Below are positions 8,945 through 17,208 of a DNA stretch of 64,000 nucleotides, one piece after another; the stretch's first letter is position 1, and each line of letters opens with the position of its first letter. The translations under genes and the position numbers were made by a program. The notes under the pieces were generated by a model that had not been told where the DNA came from, made no database searches, and saw only the letters and a program-made list of their open reading frames with translations. This stretch comes from Burkholderia territorii (lineage in GTDB: Bacteria; Pseudomonadota; Gammaproteobacteria; Burkholderiales; Burkholderiaceae): assembly GCF_902833055.1 (NCBI RefSeq), contig NZ_CADFEJ010000002.1, positions 434,001 through 498,000 of the forward strand, read 5' to 3'.

Positions 8945-10107
8945 GACGAGAAATCCTCCGGATGAAGCGGCGCGACAACCTGCACGCGCTGATTCGCGCT
9001 GACGGCGTGAACGCCTTGCACGACGACGCGCTCGTTGTCGTGCAGTCCGGCGGTGACGGAAATCGAGTTTTCGTTGTAGCGGCCGATGGTCACGGGCCGC
9101 AGTTCCAGCGTGTCGCTGCCGTTGCGTACGACCCAGACGGCCGGCGCCTCGCCGCGATGAAAGAGCGCGGTTGCAGGCAGCTCGAATGCGCGCTGCGCGG
9201 CGCCGTCGTCGACGGCGTCGAACGCGATGTTGGCGGTCATGCCCGCGCGCACGTCCGCGCCCGGTGCGATCAATGTGAGCTTCACGCGCCACGTGCGGCT
9301 TTGCGGGTCGGCAGCGGCGGCGATCTCGCGCACGCGTGCGTTGAAGGTCTGGCCGGGCAGCGCGCTCAGGACGACCCGGGCGCCGCGTCCGACCGCCAAC
9401 GCCTGGAGGTCGCGCTCCGACGCGTCGCAGACGACGTCGAGATCGCCGCTCCAGTCAAGATGAAAGACCGCCTGACCGGCCTGGACGTTCTGCCCGGTAT
9501 CGGCGTCTTCCGACGTGATGACGCCGTCGTGATCCGCGACGAGCGACGCGTACCGGAGCTGGTCGCCGGCGAGCGCCATTTGCGCGAGCGCGGAATCGCG
9601 CCGCGCGACCGCCGATGCGTAAGCGTCCTGGGTTTGTTCCAGCTGCGCCGGCGCGATGAGGTTCGCCTGGGACTGCGCGCGATCGCGATCGAGCTGTTGT
9701 TTGGCGTAGACGACGCGATGTTCGGCCTCGTCGAGCTGTGCGCGGGCATTGGCGACGTTGCTGCGCAGGTCGGTTGGATCGAGCAGCGCAATGACCTGAC
9801 CGGCCTTGACGGTGTCGCCGATTCGCACGCGCCGTTCGACAATCTTTCCGCCTACCCGGAACGAAAGGGGCGTGGAATACCGCGCCTGCACCTGGCCGGG
9901 CAGCGAATTGCCGGACGGCGCGCCTTCGGGATGGACCGCCAGCGCGACGACGGGTTTGGGTTCGACGACAACGGGCTCGCGCGAATGGCAGGCCGAGAGC
10001 AGGATCGCACAGCAGGCGGCGACGACGGGCGCCCGATTCATCGGGCGCGCGATGCGTGACAGAAATGGGCGCGCAGGCGAGCGCGCGTTGAGGCCGGGAA
10101 GTTTCAC
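8941..10107 (-). CDS. RND efflux periplasmic adaptor lipoprotein (membrane fusion protein)
   Basis: A membrane-fusion protein: signal peptide with lipobox LLSAC, a lipoyl/barrel-sandwich region (GGKIVERRVRIGDTVKAGQ), an alpha-helical hairpin, and a beta-barrel domain. It links the inner-membrane pump to the outer-membrane channel. The start is uncertain. GTG at 10107 has a GGAAAA Shine-Dalgarno-like stretch five bases upstream (388 aa). The ATG at 10041 gives the tidiest signal peptide (MNRAPVVAACC, 366 aa) but has no visible ribosome site. It is the first gene of the six-gene operon, about 470 bases downstream of the predicted promoter. Confidence 0.9.
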   Translation of the reverse strand: MKLPGLNARSPARPFLSRIARPMNRAPVVAACCAILLSACHSREPVVVEPKPVVALAVHPEGAPSGNSLPGQVQARYSTPLSFRVGGKIVERRVRIGDTVKAGQVIALLDPTDLRSNVANARAQLDEAEHRVVYAKQQLDRDRAQSQANLIAPAQLEQTQDAYASAVARRDSALAQMALAGDQLRYASLVADHDGVITSEDADTGQNVQAGQAVFHLDWSGDLDVVCDASERDLQALAVGRGARVVLSALPGQTFNARVREIAAAADPQSRTWRVKLTLIAPGADVRAGMTANIAFDAVDDGAAQRAFELPATALFHRGEAPAVWVVRNGSDTLELRPVTIGRYNENSISVTAGLHDNERVVVQGVHAVSANQRVQVVAPLHPEDFSS

Positions 10108-10581
10108 GATTTTTCCAGGGCAAGTGATGGTCGAGTTGAGAAACGGTGCGACGCGGATGGCACATCCGGCGCCCGCGCACGATTCACCTTTGTCGCGGGT
10201 GAAACAGCAGCCCGCGGTATCCGATAAGTAAGCAGTCCGACGTTTTCGGGATGTGGACGGCAACTGACGGGGCTTCCGGTTGTCAGCGCATGCCGTGCCC
10301 TCCCCACAGCAGCAGGGCTTGCGAGGTCGTGGCGTTCCGGCATGCCGGGGCCGTGACAGGGCCCGCGGCTGCTGACGCCTGCGATGACAGGCGGCTTCCG
10401 TCGCGGGCGACAGTGATTCGGTCCGCCATCCGGGCGCCCCGGCGCCTCGCGGCGAAGCGCCCGTCCATCCGCTTCGACTCGGATGGGCGAATGGATTTCG
10501 GAATCTGGATTTGTCTGCTGTTACGCACGGTTGTGCCCCTGTTTTCAGGCTGTTCGGCCCAGGCTCGCTTTCGAAGTCGAG
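10108..10581 (-). other. Long untranslated leader of the efflux/Pqi operon
   Basis: About 470 bases lie between the predicted transcription start (near 10575) and the adaptor gene. I see no gene with good coding character on either strand: the open frames present are short and arginine-rich, as expected from high-GC shadow frames. The stretch could hold a leader peptide or attenuator, but no hairpin with a clear U-tract stands out. The promoter position is itself predicted. Confidence 0.4.
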
Positions 10582-10610
10582 ATTAAACTCATAACTGATA
10601 AAGTTGTCAA
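10582..10610 (-). promoter_or_regulatory. Sigma-70 promoter for the efflux/Pqi operon
   Basis: Reading leftward, TTGACA (10610-10605) is followed after 17 bases by TTTAAT (10587-10582), a near-consensus sigma-70 promoter. It faces the adaptor gene and lies inside the palindrome at 10588-10617, so a bound TetR dimer would block it. Confidence 0.75.
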
Positions 10611-10617
10611 GTATGAG
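10588..10617. promoter_or_regulatory. Putative TetR operator (30-bp imperfect palindrome)
   Basis: Outer arms CTCATA (10588-10593) and TATGAG (10612-10617) are perfect inverted repeats; across the full 15-base half-sites, 11 positions match. The site overlaps the -35 boxes of both divergent promoters, the classic position for a TetR repressor that controls itself and its target operon. Binding by the neighbouring regulator is inferred. Confidence 0.65.
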
Positions 10618-10632
10618 CGGTCGATCTAGAAT
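10604..10632 (+). promoter_or_regulatory. Sigma-70 promoter for the TetR gene
   Basis: TTGTCA (10604-10609), a 17-base spacer and TAGAAT (10627-10632) face the TetR gene. The -35 box is interleaved with that of the leftward promoter. The start would fall at or next to the ATG at 10639, implying a leaderless message or use of the internal ATG at 10660. Confidence 0.65.
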
Positions 10633-10638
10633 TGAGCC

Positions 10639-11424
10639 ATGCAGAGCTCACTTACCGATATGCAAGACACGTCCAAGCGCCGTGTGGCCCGCAATCCGAA
10701 ACCCGCCGTCGCATCCGCGCGCACTGGCGAGCCGCGTCAACCGCGCGGCGCGCGTCGCAAGCGGGAGACGCGCACGCGCATGCTCGAGGCGGCGCTCAGG
10801 CTGATGGCCGAGAAAGGCCCGGATGGCGTTGCGATCAACGAAATCACGGAAGCGGCAGATGTCGGCTTCGGGTCGTTCTACAACCACTTCGAGTCGAAGG
10901 AGGGGATCGTCGTCGCATTGATCGAATGGGTTTTCGACGATTTCGCGGATACGCTCGACCGCCTTGCCGGCGGGTTGTCCGACCCGGCCGAGGTGATCGC
11001 CGTATCCGTGCGCCACACGCTGATGCGCGCGCGACGCGAGCGCGTGTGGGGTCAGTTCCTGATCCGGGAGGGCTGCTCGAGACGGGCATTCGAGCGCGGG
11101 CTGGGCCAACGCTTCCTGCGCGACAGCGGGCGCGGCATCGCGGCGAAGCGATTCGTCGTCGCCGATCCGTTCATGAGCATCCAGTCCGTCATCGGGACGG
11201 TGCTGGCAGCAATTGCAGCCGAATTGCACTTTGCCGCGTCGATCCTGCCGAGCACGCGGCGACAGAAAGCGCTGGGTATCGAAGATGAAGGATTTCCCGA
11301 GCGCGCGGCGGCGCTCGTGTTGCAGGCGCTGGGACTGAAACGCGCGGAGGCGGAGAAAATCGCGACGCGCCCTCTACCGGTGGCCGAGCCGGGAATCACG
11401 GCTGATCTGCCGGCGGCGCGCTGA
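10639..11424 (+). CDS. TetR-family repressor of the RND/Pqi operon
   Basis: A 261-residue regulator. After a basic, disordered first 40 residues comes a TetR helix-turn-helix (about 45-90: RMLEAALRLMAEKG, then FGSFYNHFESKEGI). The C-terminal half is the ligand-binding/dimer domain and strongly resembles the truncated TetR at the start of the window. It is divergent from the efflux operon and shares a palindrome with it, so local repression is the likely role. The start is either the ATG at 10639, which the promoter places at the transcript end, or the ATG at 10660; neither has a strong ribosome site. Confidence 0.88.
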   Translation: MQSSLTDMQDTSKRRVARNPKPAVASARTGEPRQPRGARRKRETRTRMLEAALRLMAEKGPDGVAINEITEAADVGFGSFYNHFESKEGIVVALIEWVFDDFADTLDRLAGGLSDPAEVIAVSVRHTLMRARRERVWGQFLIREGCSRRAFERGLGQRFLRDSGRGIAAKRFVVADPFMSIQSVIGTVLAAIAAELHFAASILPSTRRQKALGIEDEGFPERAAALVLQALGLKRAEAEKIATRPLPVAEPGITADLPAAR

Positions 11425-11564
11425 TCGGCGCCGGAACCGTTGCCGTCGAGCCGCCGGCGCCGTGCCGACATGCGTGATGGCATGCCGCTGCCACGCGCGC
11501 GATGCGCCGGCAGCACGAACCGCAAACCGCGGCGGTTCGGACCGCCGGGCGGTTGTCCGCTTCG

Positions 11565-12512
11565 TCAGACCGCGCTGGCCGCGTCGAGCTTGCGGATATC
11601 TTCGTCGTCGAGCCGCACGCGAATCGCTTCGCCGAGCAATGCAAGCTGCACGAGCGATGTCGCGCTTGCAATCGGCGCGGTGATCGTCGGCCGCGCGATC
11701 TGCCATGCGAGCGCGATCGCGGCCGGTTGCGTGCCGTGCTTCGCCGACACATCGTCGAGTGCCGCGAGAATGCGCAGGCCGCGCGCATCGAGATAACGGG
11801 CGACGCGATCGCCGCGCACGCTCTTCTTCAGGTCGGCCTCGCTGCGGTACTTGCCCGACAGGAAGCCGCTCGCGAGCGCGTAATAGTTGACGACGCCCAG
11901 CTTCAACTCGCGCACGACCGGTTCGAGATCGCGCTCGTACTCGGCGCGGTCGATCAGGTTGTACTCCGGCTGGATCACCTGATACGCGGGCAGGCCATGG
12001 CGCTTGCTGATCTCGGCGGCTTCGCGCAGGCGTGCGCCGCTGTAGTTCGACGCGCCGATGATGCGGACCTTGCCCGCGTCGATCAGCGTCTGGTAGGCGG
12101 CGAGCGTCTCTTCGAGCGGGGCCGTGTCGGCGAGATCGCGGTGCGAGAAGTACAGGTCGATGTAGTCGGTCTGCAGGCGGCGCAGCGAATCGTCGGCGGC
12201 CTTCAGGATGTTGTCCTTGGTCAGGCCGGCGCGCGTCGAGAGCAGCCCGACCTTGGTCGCGATCACGACCTGATCGCGCTTGCCCGAACGCTTGAGCCAC
12301 TTGCCGATGATCGTTTCCGATTCGCCGCCGCTGTTGCCGGGGGCCCAGGCCGAATAGACGTCGGCCGTGTCGATGAAGTTGATGCCGGTGTCGGCGAGCG
12401 CGTCGAGCAACGCAAACGATGCGTTCTCGTCGACGGTCCAGCCGAAGACGTTGCCGCCGAAGGCGAGCGGGGAAACCTGGATGTCGGATGTGCCGAGGGT
12501 GCGTAGTGCCAT
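11565..12512 (-). CDS. Aldo/keto reductase
   Basis: A 315-residue NADPH-dependent oxidoreductase of the aldo/keto reductase superfamily. Start ATG at 12512 has GGAGAG upstream. Family signatures are visible: GGNVFGW near residue 19, the catalytic Asp-Tyr of FIDTADVYSAW near residues 48-52, Lys in ATKVGL, and His in YFSHRD. The length is normal for the YajO/Tas-like bacterial group. The substrate cannot be told from sequence. It is a single gene facing the TetR gene end and followed, in its upstream region, by the argO terminator. Confidence 0.9.
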   Translation of the reverse strand: MALRTLGTSDIQVSPLAFGGNVFGWTVDENASFALLDALADTGINFIDTADVYSAWAPGNSGGESETIIGKWLKRSGKRDQVVIATKVGLLSTRAGLTKDNILKAADDSLRRLQTDYIDLYFSHRDLADTAPLEETLAAYQTLIDAGKVRIIGASNYSGARLREAAEISKRHGLPAYQVIQPEYNLIDRAEYERDLEPVVRELKLGVVNYYALASGFLSGKYRSEADLKKSVRGDRVARYLDARGLRILAALDDVSAKHGTQPAAIALAWQIARPTITAPIASATSLVQLALLGEAIRVRLDDEDIRKLDAASAV

Positions 12513-12867
12513 GTTGCTCTCCGGAATCTGAGGGATGACGGGATGGGGCGACAGGATTGGCCAGGATGAATGCGACGGGCAGGCGAATGGAGGAAGCGCT
12601 TTCGCCGTTGTCGCGGATGCCGGAACATTTTCGCCCATCGAGCGATTTCGTGCAGCGCGCGCATGGCCGTGGCAGCGGACGAATGGCAGCGTGTGGCGGA
12701 GGTGCCGTCCGCGATGTGTCGATCCGTGCGGCTGCGTTCGATCTGGAGCTGAATTTTCGGCGGCCGGGCAGAGACAGGCGGAGATCGGCGTATCGCATCC
12801 GTTCGCCGAAGCGGAACGAAAACGGGCGGCAAGATTGCCGCCCGCGATCGATCGGCGCCCCGATCCG
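12513..12867. other. Intergenic region between argO and aldo/keto reductase
   Basis: The 355 bases hold the argO transcription terminator (12817-12844) and presumably the promoter of the aldo/keto reductase gene. No further gene is evident; the open frames present are arginine/proline-rich shadows. Confidence 0.5.
12817..12844 (-). terminator. Intrinsic terminator of argO
   Basis: Ten-base perfect arms CGGGCGGCAA (12823-12832) and TTGCCGCCCG (12835-12844) form a hairpin. Reading leftward it is followed by TTTTCGTT. It lies 24 bases after the argO stop codon, as expected for a rho-independent terminator. Confidence 0.85.
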
Positions 12868-13488
12868 TTATCGCAACTGCACGGCCGCCAGAAACAGCAC
12901 CATGCTGCCGATCGCGCCGTCCAGCACGCGCCACGCGACGGCCTTGCGGAACCACGGCGCCAGCAGACGCGCGCCGTATCCGAGCCCGAGGAACCACACG
13001 ACGCTGACCGACATCGCGCCGATCGCGAACGCAAGCCGCGAGCCTTCGGGTTCACGTGCGCCGGCCGTGCCGATCAGCAGGAACGTATCGAGATACACGT
13101 GCGGGTTGAGCCACGTGAACGCGAGCGTCATCAGCACGATCGCGACCGCGCCCTGCGGCGGCGGCGCGACGGCGTCGCCGCGGACGTCGAGCGTTTCGTG
13201 TCCCGGCTTGAACGCGCGGCGCAGCGCGTTGATGCCGAACCACGCGAGATACGCGAGGCCGACGTACAGCACGACGTGGACGAAGGTCGGATAGCGTTCG
13301 ACGAGGACCGATGCGCCGCCGACGCCCGCACCGATCAGGATCATGTCGGACAGCGCGCACAGCAGCACGATCTTGCCGACGTGCGAGCGCATGATGCCTT
13401 GCCGGAGCACGAACGCGTTCTGCGCGCCGATGGTGACGATGAGCGACCCGCACAAGGCGGCGCCGTGGGAAAAAGCGATCCAGTTCAT
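12868..13488 (-). CDS. argO: LysE/ArgO-family basic amino-acid exporter
   Basis: A 206-residue inner-membrane protein with about six hydrophobic helices and the family start MNWIAFSHGAALCGSLIVTI; IGAQNAFVLRQG is the characteristic LysE/ArgO motif after helix 1. Known members export L-arginine or L-lysine and protect against toxic build-up. It is divergent from an ArgP-type LysR gene, the standard arrangement in which the regulator senses the amino acid and turns on the exporter. A strong terminator follows the gene. Arginine versus lysine preference cannot be decided here. Confidence 0.92.
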   Translation of the reverse strand: MNWIAFSHGAALCGSLIVTIGAQNAFVLRQGIMRSHVGKIVLLCALSDMILIGAGVGGASVLVERYPTFVHVVLYVGLAYLAWFGINALRRAFKPGHETLDVRGDAVAPPPQGAVAIVLMTLAFTWLNPHVYLDTFLLIGTAGAREPEGSRLAFAIGAMSVSVVWFLGLGYGARLLAPWFRKAVAWRVLDGAIGSMVLFLAAVQLR

Positions 13489-13594
13489 GATGGGAAGTGG
13501 TGGAGCAGTAGACGGGTGAATCGGTTGGCGCTAGTCTGCGGTCAGCTGGGACATAAGAGAAGCTAATTCACCTAATGCCGATTAAGGAAATCTA

Positions 13595-14488
13595 ATGCTC
13601 GACTACGCATTGCTCGACGCGCTCGCGGCGGTGATCCGGCACGGTTCGTTCGAACGGGCGGCCAAGGAGCTGAACGTCACGCCGTCGGCGGTATCGCAGC
13701 GGGTGAAACTGCTGGAGGAGCGCGTCGGCAGCGTGCTCGTCAAGCGCGGGCAACCGTGCGTCGCGACGACCTCGGGTGCGCTGCTGTGCCGGCATACGGA
13801 ACGCGTGCAGTTGCTCGAAGCCGAACTGGGCAGCCGGATGCCGGCATTGCCCGGTCAGATCGCGAGCGCATGGCCGATGTTGCGCGTTGCCGTCAACGAC
13901 GACAGCGTCGCCACCTGGTTCATCGACGCGGTCGGGCCGTTCTGCACCGAGCGCGAGACCTTGCTCGATCTCGTGATCGACGACCAGGACTACACGGCCG
14001 CACGCATTCGCGACGGCAGCGTGCAGGGGGCGGTGACCGCGCAGGCCGAGCCGATCCAGGGATGCCGGTCGACGCGGCTGGGGCGGATCCGCTATCGCGC
14101 GGTGTGCTCGCCGGCGTTCTACGACCGCTATTTCGGCGCGGGCATCACACGCGACGCGCTGCGCCGTGCGCCGTGCGTGATGTTCAATCCGAAGGATGGT
14201 TTGCAGGCGCGCTTCATCCGGCGCGTGACTCGCGCGGATCTCGATCCGCCGCAACACTGGATCCCGCACGTCGCGGGTTACCTGCGTGCGTGCGAAACGG
14301 GGCTGGGATGGGGGATGTGCCCGGACCGGATGGTCGACCGCCAACTGGCGGCGGGCGAACTGATCGACATGTCGCGCGGGCGGACCGTCGATATCGACCT
14401 GTACTGGCAGAGCTGGCGCCTGTCGATCGGCTGGCTCGACGACTTCAGCGCGGCGTTGAAGGCGCGCGCCGCGCTGTTTCTCGACTGA
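13595..14488 (+). CDS. argP: LysR-family regulator ArgP (LysG/IciA type)
   Basis: A 297-residue LysR regulator with N-terminal winged helix-turn-helix (residues 4-62: MLDYALLDALAAVIRHGSFERAAKELNVTP region, then VSQRVKLLEERVG) and a C-terminal effector domain. The opening sequence and length match ArgP/IciA/LysG. It is divergent from argO with 106 bases between, which should contain both promoters and the binding site. In known systems ArgP with arginine activates argO and lysine blocks it. The exact ligand response here is inferred. Confidence 0.9.
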   Translation: MLDYALLDALAAVIRHGSFERAAKELNVTPSAVSQRVKLLEERVGSVLVKRGQPCVATTSGALLCRHTERVQLLEAELGSRMPALPGQIASAWPMLRVAVNDDSVATWFIDAVGPFCTERETLLDLVIDDQDYTAARIRDGSVQGAVTAQAEPIQGCRSTRLGRIRYRAVCSPAFYDRYFGAGITRDALRRAPCVMFNPKDGLQARFIRRVTRADLDPPQHWIPHVAGYLRACETGLGWGMCPDRMVDRQLAAGELIDMSRGRTVDIDLYWQSWRLSIGWLDDFSAALKARAALFLD

Positions 14489-14548
14489 TCGAAGCGGGCG
14501 CGGCGGAGGGGGGCGGGCGGCGGCGCGCAGGTGGCGCGCCGCGCGGGG

Positions 14549-15295
14549 TCAGACGTGGTGCAGGCCGTCGAAGTCGACGATCTGTACGAGGCGGCCGTGC
14601 ATTTCGATCAGGCCGCGCTTCTGGAACTTCGACAGTGTGCGGCTGACCGTTTCGAGCGTCATGCCGAGATAGCTGCCGATGTCTTCGCGCGTCATCCGCA
14701 GGTTGAATTCCGACGGCGAGTAACCGCGCTTCAGGTAGCGCGACGACACGTCGAGCAGGAACGCGGCGACGCGCTCTTCCGCATTCAATGAGCCGAGCAG
14801 CATGGTTTGCGACGTTTCGCGCACGATCTGCTCGCTCATCAGCTTGTGCATGCGCAGCTGCATCGTGCCGGCTTCCGAGCACAGCGACTTGAGCGCGCTG
14901 TACGGGATCACGCAGACCGAGCTGTCTTCCAGCGCAACGGCAGTGCGCGGGTGCGTGTCGTCGCAGATGCCGTCGAGGCCGAGTGCTTCGCCGGCCAGGT
15001 GCAGGCCGGTGACCTGCTCGCGGCCGTCGTGGCGCGTGGCGACGGTTTTCAGCGAACCCGAGCGCACGGCGTACAGGTTGTCGAAAGTGTCGCCTTCGCG
15101 GAACAGCGCTTCGCCGCGCTTGACCGGGCGCGCCGCGCAGATGACCGATTCGAGGCGGCTGAGCGCTTCGGGCGCGAGGCCCTGCGGCATGCACAGGTGC
15201 CGCATTGCGCACGACGAGCAGTGCGGGGCCTGGCGGGGAGACCAGTTGCCTGCATGGGACGAGGCGGCGGGGCGTGTGGCGACGGGCGTCAACAT
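14549..15295 (-). CDS. fnr: FNR/Anr-type oxygen-sensing regulator
   Basis: A 248-residue CRP/FNR protein. N-terminal cysteines at 26, 29 and 35 plus Cys111 are spaced as in E. coli FNR (20, 23, 29, 122), so it probably carries an oxygen-labile [4Fe-4S] cluster. The cyclic-nucleotide-like beta-roll follows, and the C-terminal helix-turn-helix contains ETVSRTLSKFQKRGLI, whose Glu, Ser and Arg are the residues that read the TTGAT half-site in FNR. It would switch on microaerobic genes. The neighbouring uspA gene, in the same direction, is a plausible target. Confidence 0.93.
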   Translation of the reverse strand: MLTPVATRPAASSHAGNWSPRQAPHCSSCAMRHLCMPQGLAPEALSRLESVICAARPVKRGEALFREGDTFDNLYAVRSGSLKTVATRHDGREQVTGLHLAGEALGLDGICDDTHPRTAVALEDSSVCVIPYSALKSLCSEAGTMQLRMHKLMSEQIVRETSQTMLLGSLNAEERVAAFLLDVSSRYLKRGYSPSEFNLRMTREDIGSYLGMTLETVSRTLSKFQKRGLIEMHGRLVQIVDFDGLHHV

Positions 15296-15471
15296 GATTG
15301 TTTACTCCGGCATTGAATCGACCGAATCATTGTCCCACCGCAAGTTGCCGCTGGCGGGTGACAAAACGTCGCGACCGTGCGCACATGTCGCGGGCATCGC
15401 GGTGGCATGCACTTACGCACGCATGCCGCTGCGCGGGCGCGCGGCGGCGCGCACGCCGATGCCGGCACCGC

Positions 15472-15939
15472 TCAGCCCGCCTGATCGTCCGTATGCGCGG
15501 CGGCCGGGATCAGCAGCACGGGCAGCGTCGCATGCCGCACGCACTGTTCGGCGATACTGCCGAGCACGAGGCGACGGAACCCGCGGCGACCATGCGTGCC
15601 GAGCACGAGGAGGTCGGCGCCGAACGCTTTCGCACCGTCGAGGATCAGCGTCGACACGTCGTTGAGCGACGACGCCTCGCTCGTCAGCGTTTCGCCCTTC
15701 ACGCCCGCCGCCTGCATCAGCGTCTTGAACTCCTCCGCGAGCGCATTGCCCTGCGCGATCAGCTGATCGCGCAGCACGGACGGATCGTAGCCCGGCACGT
15801 TGTAGTAGATCGCGGCGTTTTCGACGACGTAGAACGGTTGCAGTTCCGCGCCGTGCTCCTTTGCGAGCGCGAGCGCGGCATCGAACGCGTGGCGGGCGGT
15901 GTCGCTGCCGTCGATGGCAACCAGAATGCGCTTGTACAT
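15472..15939 (-). CDS. Universal stress protein (UspA family, ATP-binding type)
   Basis: A 155-residue single-domain Usp protein starting MYKRILVAIDGSD. The nucleotide-binding signature GTHGRRGFRRLVLGS near residues 117-131 follows the G-x2-G-x9-G-S pattern, so it is likely of the ATP-binding class. Usp proteins help survival under stress such as oxygen limitation. It lies upstream of the FNR-type gene on the same strand, with 176 bases between. A 12-base inverted repeat lies about 80 bases upstream of its start. Confidence 0.92.
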   Translation of the reverse strand: MYKRILVAIDGSDTARHAFDAALALAKEHGAELQPFYVVENAAIYYNVPGYDPSVLRDQLIAQGNALAEEFKTLMQAAGVKGETLTSEASSLNDVSTLILDGAKAFGADLLVLGTHGRRGFRRLVLGSIAEQCVRHATLPVLLIPAAAHTDDQAG

Positions 15940-16285
15940 AGTGTCTCCAGATGGCGGGTTGAACGGAAGTCGGCCGAACGGCCGGGCAGGCCGTGCGTCG
16001 TTGCGAGGCAGGGTAAACGAACGGCACGGACTTTGCAGCGACGTGCCGTTCGTCGCGAGCGAGCATTGAATCTCATCCGTATCGCGACGGCGTGACTTCG
16101 ATCAACGTCGCTGCATCGACGTCGCGAAACCCGGGTGCCGAACCAGAACCCGTCATCGACAGCGATTGCGGCGCCCATTCGGCGGACCGGCGCGCGAACG
16201 CGCATGCCGATCCGCCGCCATCGGCCGTCGGCCGTCGGGCACGCTTCGCCGGCCAATCGAACGATCGATTCAAACGCCGCGCGCG
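15940..16285. other. Intergenic region upstream of the universal stress gene
   Basis: About 346 bases without a convincing gene. It holds a strong inverted repeat (16017-16053) and presumably the uspA promoter. I see no clear TTGAT-N4-ATCAA FNR site. Confidence 0.45.
16017..16053. repeat. Inverted repeat upstream of uspA
   Basis: Perfect 12-base arms ACGAACGGCACG (16017-16028) and CGTGCCGTTCGT (16042-16053) with a 13-base loop. Only a short T-run follows on the leftward strand, so it may be an operator, a leader hairpin or a weak terminator. Confidence 0.6.
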
Positions 16286-16696
16286 TCACCGCGGCACCGG
16301 CGTGATTTCGATCACGCGTTCCGGCCGGCGTCCATGACCGGGCCAGTACGCGCTGCCGTACATCCGGTGAACCGGGCCATACGGCGCGTCGCTCGCATGA
16401 GACGGCACGTCGAATCCCTTCTCGACCATCATGTAGCCGGCCCGCAGCGCCAGCGCCGGATGATTGCCGCCGGGCCGGCTGTCGAAGCCGGCGAAGCCGT
16501 CGCCGGCCTCGGGCATCGCGTTGACGAGCGATGCGTTGCTGCGCGTGATCTGATCAGGGGAGAATGCGCCGCCGCTCGCGAGACGCGCGGCCTCGCGATT
16601 CTTGCCGTCGGTGTCGACGGTGCTGTCGTGCGTGTCGTCGTTGTCGAGTTCGATGCTGCGCGGATGCGCGGCGTGCGCGTGGGCTGACGTTTTCAT
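16286..16696 (-). CDS. Small conserved-looking hypothetical protein (possibly DUF3005)
   Basis: A 136-residue soluble, charged protein. The ATG at 16696 is chosen because GGAGAG lies just upstream; an earlier in-frame start would add 12 residues. No signal peptide or membrane segment. The middle (residues about 40-110) is well ordered in composition, with GGAFSPDQITRSNASLVNAMP and a Gly-rich GFAGFDSRPGG stretch. It resembles Burkholderiales-only proteins that I associate with DUF3005, with low certainty. No function can be assigned. Confidence 0.65.
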   Translation of the reverse strand: MKTSAHAHAAHPRSIELDNDDTHDSTVDTDGKNREAARLASGGAFSPDQITRSNASLVNAMPEAGDGFAGFDSRPGGNHPALALRAGYMMVEKGFDVPSHASDAPYGPVHRMYGSAYWPGHGRRPERVIEITPVPR

Positions 16697-16974
16697 CGCG
16701 ACTCTCCTCGCGGCGAAGCGCTCCGGATCCAAGCAAATCCCGTTCCGGGCACGACGGGAAAACGGCGCGCGATCGATCGCCGCGGTCGCGTTGCGCGCGC
16801 TGATTTGTCATGATTTATTTCAGCTAGAACACCCGTTTTCTACAGAGTATGATTCTTTTCCTGCGAAGCGGCGACAGGGGATGCGGTCTTGCCGCCTCCG
16901 CTCGCACCGGGGCGTCGCAGCACCCTCAAGACGGGTAGTGAACAACAAATCAAGGGACTAGAGGTGGCGGACTC

Positions 16975-17208
16975 ATGCAAGCGACTACTGCCTTCACGCA
17001 CCGCGGCTATCTGTTGAATTGCGCGCCCGCGCGCGCCAGCGACGGTTCGTTCAAACCCTACGTCGTGATCTCCCGATCGAGCGACGGGGAACTCGTCGCG
17101 AACCGCTTTTTTCCGACCGAGCTCCAGTTCAACGACGAAGGCGACGCGATCGCGCACGCGCGCGACTGGGCCGTGCGCTGGATCGACGCGAGCAGCATCA
17201 CGATCTGA
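16975..17208 (+). CDS. Small hypothetical protein, 77 aa
   Basis: A 77-residue soluble protein beginning MQATTAFTHRGYLLNCAP and containing KPYVVISRSSDG and a C-terminal helix with HARDWAVRWIDA. A ribosome site (AGAGGTGG) precedes the ATG. The composition and third-position GC look genuinely coding. It resembles short Burkholderiales proteins of unknown function. It lies 137 bases upstream of cysE on the same strand. Confidence 0.7.
   Translation: MQATTAFTHRGYLLNCAPARASDGSFKPYVVISRSSDGELVANRFFPTELQFNDEGDAIAHARDWAVRWIDASSITI

Noticed and set aside
5798-8965. Very long open frame opposite the RND pump
   Set aside because: Composition is dominated by Arg, Asp, His and Gln typical of antisense high-GC frames; the opposite strand encodes an intact RND pump.
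10251-10586. Possible small gene in the efflux leader
   Set aside because: No ribosome site, Arg/Pro-rich, and it overlaps the predicted leftward promoter.
15296-15471. FNR box between fnr and uspA
   Set aside because: The closest sequence (TTGAATCGACCGAATCA) lacks the TTGAT-N4-ATCAA spacing.
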